A stretch of 54,527 nucleotides of DNA, taken from positions 1 through 54,527 of the forward strand of contig CAZTZL010000013.1 of assembly GCA_964617625.1 (NCBI GenBank). The letters are read 5' to 3'. Source of the DNA: CAZTZL01 sp964617625. GTDB lineage: Bacteria > Zhuqueibacterota > QNDG01 > DSAB01. The position numbers and the translations under genes were made by a program. This document shows, in pieces, positions 51,189 to 54,527 of this stretch (the stretch's first letter is position 1; the number at the start of each line of letters is the position of its first letter). The notes under the pieces were generated by a model. The model ran no database searches and was not told the DNA's origin. It saw only the letters and a list, made by a program, of their open reading frames with translations.

Positions 51189-53072
51189 TCAAGCAAGAGA
51201 ATGATTGTCCAGACTCGTCCGGAACTGCATATTGTACAGCTTTTGATACAATCCGTTTTTCTTGATCAATGTATGATGGTTTCCCTGTTCCACAATTCGA
51301 CCCTGATGCAGAACAATGATCTCATCCGCATGCTGCACCGTCGAAAGGCGGTGGGCAATGACAAAAGAGGTGCGGTTTTCCATCAGCCTTTCGATCGCTT
51401 CCTGAACCAGCAGTTCGGATTCGGTATCAAGAGACGAGGTTGCTTCATCAAGAATCAGTATAGGAGGGTTTTTTAGCATGGCCCGTGCAATCGCCAGTCT
51501 CTGGCGCTGTCCTCCGGATAACTTGACGCCGCGTTCTCCGATAATCGTATCGTATCCGTTTTCCATTTCCTCGATAAAGTTGTGGGCATTGGCCACCCGG
51601 GCCACTTCGATCACACGCTGCTGTGAGACGTCGGTCAAACCGTATGCAATATTGTTCCGGACAGTATCATTGAACAGGATCGTTTCCTGGGTCACAATTC
51701 CCATTAAAGCGCGAAGATCCGCTACCTTTAAATTTCGTAGATCACTCCCATCGATTTCGATGCCACCTTCCTGCGGATCATAAAAACGGGGAATCAAATC
51801 GACCAGTGTCGATTTCCCGGCACCGCTCGGTCCGACGATCGCAAGGATCTTTCCCTTTTTGACTTCAAGCTGTATATTCTTTAAAACAAGATCCGTCTCA
51901 TTGTAGCTGAACGAAAGGTTTTTAAAAATAACATTATTTTGAAACTGTTTGATGGGGCGGGCATCCGGCAGGGTTTGAATTTCGGGCACGGTATCGATCA
52001 CCCGGAAAATCCGTTCTCCTGCTGCAAGCGCTTCCTGAATACGATTATTGACGCTTGATATTTCCTTGACAGGCTGCATGATCGAAAAGATGACAAAGAG
52101 AAACATAATGAATTCTTCCGGAGCCAGTATATTTCCCCTTAAGACTTCCTGGCCGCCGAACCATAAAATACCCACGCCCACTGTCGTACCTAAAAACTCA
52201 TTCAGCGGAGAAGCTAAGTTTCTCGTACGGGTCAGTTTGATCAAAGACTTGAAGTACCGGTAAGCTTGCTCCGAAAATTTCTTGATTTCAAACTTTTCCA
52301 TCCCGAATGCTTTGACAATACGCATTCCTGCAATTGTTTCCTGAAGCACGGAGGTGACATCGGCCATTCTTTCCTGGGAGATAGCGCTCCGTTTTCTCAG
52401 TTTCAAACCAATCCAGGAAATCACAACCAGGCTGAACGGAAGGATGACAAAAGCAGCCAGCGTCAACTGCCAGGAGAGATAAAATGCGATACCAAGATAG
52501 GCCGCAATGAGCATCGGATTCTTCACCATTGTATAAAAACTCGCCGAAACGCCACCGTTGACGAGAGTGACATCATTGGTGATCCGGGAGATGAGTTGGC
52601 CTGTTCGGGTTTTGTTGAAATAGTTGATCGACAGACTGTTGATATGTTCATAGATCTGATTTCTCAGGTCCTTGATTACACCCTGCTCTACATAGGCCAT
52701 GAGATACGATTGAAAGTACCCGAAAATACATTTAAAGAAAATAACCAGCAGCATTAAAACACAGAGCCGATGGAGAGATTGCCATCGATTGGTCTGCCAG
52801 TTTTCCCCTAAAAACAGAGTATACACCTTCTCTTTTAATTCGAATTTATCCTTAAAAGCAGTGGCCGGAACAGATTCATTCACCTCCTGTAGTACATTCT
52901 GAACAGGTGCATCCTGTTTTTTGTCCATACCAAAAATCGTGGAAAGAAATGGCATGACGGAAAAAAGTGAAACACTGGAAAAAATCACAAAAAGAAATAC
53001 ACAGATGATCGATCCCACAAGGTGAGACCAGTAGGGTTTGATAAATTTCAAAATCCGAAGATAGGTATTCAT
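51189..53072 (-). CDS. MsbA-like ABC exporter (fused permease and ATPase)
   Basis: A 627-residue half-transporter: six membrane helices (about 15-350) then an ATPase domain. Walker A is VGPSGAGKSTLVDLIPRF, the Q-loop is IVTQETILFND, the signature is LSGGQRQRLAIARAML, Walker B is PILILDEATSSLD, and the H-loop is VIAHRLSTV. The protein should form a homodimer that flips lipids or lipid-linked molecules; MsbA-type lipid A or phospholipid flipping is the closest match. I chose the ATG at 53072; a TTG three codons earlier overlaps the upstream stop by 4 bases. Confidence 0.9.
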   Translation of the reverse strand: MNTYLRILKFIKPYWSHLVGSIICVFLFVIFSSVSLFSVMPFLSTIFGMDKKQDAPVQNVLQEVNESVPATAFKDKFELKEKVYTLFLGENWQTNRWQSLHRLCVLMLLVIFFKCIFGYFQSYLMAYVEQGVIKDLRNQIYEHINSLSINYFNKTRTGQLISRITNDVTLVNGGVSASFYTMVKNPMLIAAYLGIAFYLSWQLTLAAFVILPFSLVVISWIGLKLRKRSAISQERMADVTSVLQETIAGMRIVKAFGMEKFEIKKFSEQAYRYFKSLIKLTRTRNLASPLNEFLGTTVGVGILWFGGQEVLRGNILAPEEFIMFLFVIFSIMQPVKEISSVNNRIQEALAAGERIFRVIDTVPEIQTLPDARPIKQFQNNVIFKNLSFSYNETDLVLKNIQLEVKKGKILAIVGPSGAGKSTLVDLIPRFYDPQEGGIEIDGSDLRNLKVADLRALMGIVTQETILFNDTVRNNIAYGLTDVSQQRVIEVARVANAHNFIEEMENGYDTIIGERGVKLSGGQRQRLAIARAMLKNPPILILDEATSSLDTESELLVQEAIERLMENRTSFVIAHRLSTVQHADEIIVLHQGRIVEQGNHHTLIKKNGLYQKLYNMQFRTSLDNHSLA

Positions 53073-53077
53073 AAAAA

Positions 53078-53263
53078 TCAATCATCTCCGTCATTGATCT
53101 CTTCATAACGGGCATCATCCACATCGGCGTCACGAAGATCCAGCGGATCGCTTTTTTGCTTTCCGTGAATGTTATTTTTAGGCGTTTCCTTTTGCCGGAA
53201 CGCTCTAAAAAAACGATAGCCCAGGTAAACTACCAGGGCAGTAAATATTAATCGAAAAAACAT
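53078..53263 (-). CDS. Small membrane protein with acidic tail (61 aa)
   Basis: A 61-residue protein with one N-terminal helix (FRLIFTALVVYLGYRFF), a basic patch just after it, and an acidic C-terminus (DLRDADVDDARYEEINDGDD). Its stop overlaps the possible TTG start of the ABC transporter gene by 4 bases. The layout resembles small proteins found next to transporters and folK/dNK genes in other FCB genomes, but I cannot name a family. The composition (helix, basic patch, acidic tail) suggests a real membrane-associated protein. Confidence 0.7.
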   Translation of the reverse strand: MFFRLIFTALVVYLGYRFFRAFRQKETPKNNIHGKQKSDPLDLRDADVDDARYEEINDGDD

Positions 53264-53273
53264 GATTCAGATC

Positions 53274-53912
53274 TCATATTTTTCTTGGAACGTAATATTT
53301 CATACCCGCAGGGGGATTCTTGATTTGCTGAATCAAATCGTTTAAATCTTCTTCATTCCTCACAAAATCGATCTCCGAAGTATTGATTACCAGGAGAGGG
53401 GTTTCGCTGTAACGGAAGAAAAATTCGTTATAGGCTTCATTCAACCGTTTGATATATTCCGGAGAAATCCCTTTTTCGAATGGCTGTTTTCTCTTTCGTA
53501 TGTTGTTCATGAGACGTTCGGTGTTGGATTGGAGGTACAGCACCAGATCCGGCTTGGGAAGTTCCTTTTCCATAAGAACAGCCACCCGCTCGTACAGAAC
53601 CAGATCCCGTTTTTCAAGATTCAGGAAAGCGAATATTTTATCTTTTGCAAAAATGTAATCCGCAATGAGATATTTATGAAACAAATCTCTCTGGGGAATA
53701 TCCAAAAGCTGCCGGTATCGTGTCATCAGAAAAAAGAGCTGGGCCTGAAAACCGAACCGCCGCGGGTCTCTGTAAAAATCAGCCAGATAGGGATTTTTCT
53801 CGGATTCCTCCAAAATGAGCTGGCCATCCAGTCTTTTGGTCAGGAGTTTTGCCAGGCTCGTTTTCCCCACACCAATCACACCTTCGATTGCGATGTAATA
53901 GGTCGTTTTCAT
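53274..53912 (-). CDS. Deoxynucleoside kinase (dGK/dAK-like)
   Basis: A 212-residue kinase that phosphorylates deoxynucleosides for salvage. The P-loop is YIAIEGVIGVGKTSLAKLL, with FLMTRYRQLLDIPQRD and the DLVLYERVAVLME segment carrying the ERS/R-type active-site motif. The lid region reads NIRKRKQPFEKGIS. It is most like bacterial deoxyguanosine/deoxyadenosine kinases. The ATG at 53912 has AGGAAG eight bases upstream; a GTG three codons earlier is possible. It follows folK by 12 bases. Confidence 0.9.
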   Translation of the reverse strand: MKTTYYIAIEGVIGVGKTSLAKLLTKRLDGQLILEESEKNPYLADFYRDPRRFGFQAQLFFLMTRYRQLLDIPQRDLFHKYLIADYIFAKDKIFAFLNLEKRDLVLYERVAVLMEKELPKPDLVLYLQSNTERLMNNIRKRKQPFEKGISPEYIKRLNEAYNEFFFRYSETPLLVINTSEIDFVRNEEDLNDLIQQIKNPPAGMKYYVPRKI

Positions 53913-53924
53913 ATCAAACACTTC

Positions 53925-54428
53925 CTACGATTGGTAATGAAAATCCCGGTAAAACTTGACAGCTCCCTGATCCGGACAAACATTCAGCAATTCCTGAACA
54001 CTTCGACCCAATCCCGGCACTTCAAGCTGCGGCGCAATCTCCGACAGGGGAACCAGAACAAAACGTCTTTCCTGAAAACTGGGATGGGGGATTTGTATCA
54101 ACTCATTATCGATGACAGATTTTCCGTAGAGAAGAAGATCGACATCGATTTCACGCGGCCCCCATCTTTTTGTCTTTCTCCGTTTCAGATTTCTTTCGAT
54201 ATTCTGACAGGCAGCCAACAAATCCAAAGGCGTTAATTCTGTTTCAATTTCAATGACCTGATTAAGAAAGCGATTCTGATCCTTGACGCCCCAGGGTTCC
54301 GTTTCGTAAATTGAAGAACTGCTGATTGTGCGCGTTTTCTCCAATTTACAGACCGCATCGGTAGCAGCCTTTAGATAAGACTCCCTGTCACCCACATTCG
54401 ACCCCAAACCCAAAAATGCGTCTGCCAA
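53925..54428 (-). CDS. folK: 2-amino-4-hydroxy-6-hydroxymethyldihydropteridine diphosphokinase
   Basis: A 167-residue HPPK that transfers diphosphate to the pterin in folate synthesis. The N-terminal AFLGLGSNVGDRESYL, YETEPWGVKDQNRFLNQVIE, and the signature RWGPREIDVDLLLYG with IPHPSFQERRFVLVPL are all present. It starts with TTG preceded by GGAAAA. A near-consensus sigma70 promoter lies 47 bases upstream, so it is the first gene of the long operon. Other folate genes are not in the window. Confidence 0.93.
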   Translation of the reverse strand: MADAFLGLGSNVGDRESYLKAATDAVCKLEKTRTISSSSIYETEPWGVKDQNRFLNQVIEIETELTPLDLLAACQNIERNLKRRKTKRWGPREIDVDLLLYGKSVIDNELIQIPHPSFQERRFVLVPLSEIAPQLEVPGLGRSVQELLNVCPDQGAVKFYRDFHYQS

Positions 54429-54474
54429 ATTTTCCGTACCAAAACAAAAAAATGATCGTTAAACTTGTCATTTC

Positions 54475-54503
54475 AATATATTGATTATACAAATCATTGT
54501 CAA
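54475..54503 (-). promoter_or_regulatory. Strong sigma70-type promoter upstream of folK
   Basis: On the minus strand a perfect TTGACA (54498-54503) and TATATT (54475-54480) are separated by exactly 17 bases. The predicted start is about 40 bases before the TTG of folK. It is the best promoter in the window and probably serves the folK, dNK, small protein and ABC exporter genes. Confidence 0.75.
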
Positions 54504-54527
54504 CTTAAAATCCAAATAACCAAATTG

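Noticed and set aside
1..54527. CRISPR arrays, tRNA genes, prophage or toxin-antitoxin genes.
   Set aside because: No regularly spaced repeats, cloverleaf-like sequences, integrases or paired small genes of that kind were found in the short intergenic gaps.

Overview
This window comes from a bacterium of the FCB superphylum, probably an uncultured or Calditrichota/KSB1/Ignavibacteria/Marinimicrobia-like lineage rather than a classical Bacteroidota. Three things point that way: a secreted protein ending in a YPNPFNP-type C-terminal sorting domain, a GWxTD-domain protein, and a DUF5683-type protein in an otherwise housekeeping neighbourhood. Classical sigma70-like promoters (TTGACA-N17-TATATT and relatives) argue against Bacteroidota proper, which use a different -7/-33 signal. 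The phylum is an inference. Every gene I can support lies on the minus strand, so transcription runs from high to low coordinates. I see no rRNA, tRNA, CRISPR array, insertion sequence or prophage, and no gene-free gap longer than about 200 bases.

Region A (54.5 to 37.9 kb) is housekeeping and metabolism. In transcription order it holds folK, a deoxynucleoside kinase, a small membrane protein, an MsbA-like ABC exporter, a RidA-family protein, a DUF5683-like protein, an HD-domain protein, a small membrane protein and a PHP phosphoesterase. These are followed by purF, a UbiA prenyltransferase, a two-cluster ferredoxin, an archaeal-type geranylgeranyl reductase, a CDP-alcohol phosphatidyltransferase, ftsY, rimO, a GWxTD protein, purN and purH. 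The UbiA/ferredoxin/reductase/CDP-alcohol transferase block is the most striking item. It looks like part of an archaeal-type isoprenoid ether lipid pathway, although a quinone or other prenyl-lipid role cannot be excluded.

Region B (37.9 to 29.2 kb) is the cell-shape operon mreB-mreC-mreD-mrdA(PBP2)-rodA followed by lgt, then a TPR lipoprotein and glgA.

Region C (29.1 kb to the left edge) is a large exopolysaccharide or surface-glycan cluster. It begins with a STAS protein carrying an unusual C-terminal helix-turn-helix-like domain, followed by a hairpin terminator. Next come a Wza-type export protein, a Wzc-type tyrosine autokinase, a nucleotide-sugar epimerase, an initiating polyprenyl-phosphate sugar transferase and a UDP-sugar dehydrogenase. 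The remainder contains GT4 and GT2 glycosyltransferases, two asparagine-synthetase-like proteins (one without the glutaminase cysteine), a methyltransferase, a GlpD-like dehydrogenase, an SDR epimerase, an acyltransferase-GT2 fusion, a Wzx-like flippase, a PIG-L deacetylase and a FemAB/GNAT-like acyltransferase. At the far end are a secreted FG-GAP protein, a DUF457 membrane protein and three GT2 enzymes, one of which has lost its DxD motif. No Wzy-type polymerase is visible, so the cluster probably continues beyond position 1.

Many junctions are 1 to 8 base overlaps, so long translationally coupled operons are likely. Non-ATG starts are frequent (TTG for folK, rimO and the gene at 49.4 kb; GTG for purH, the UDP-sugar dehydrogenase and others).
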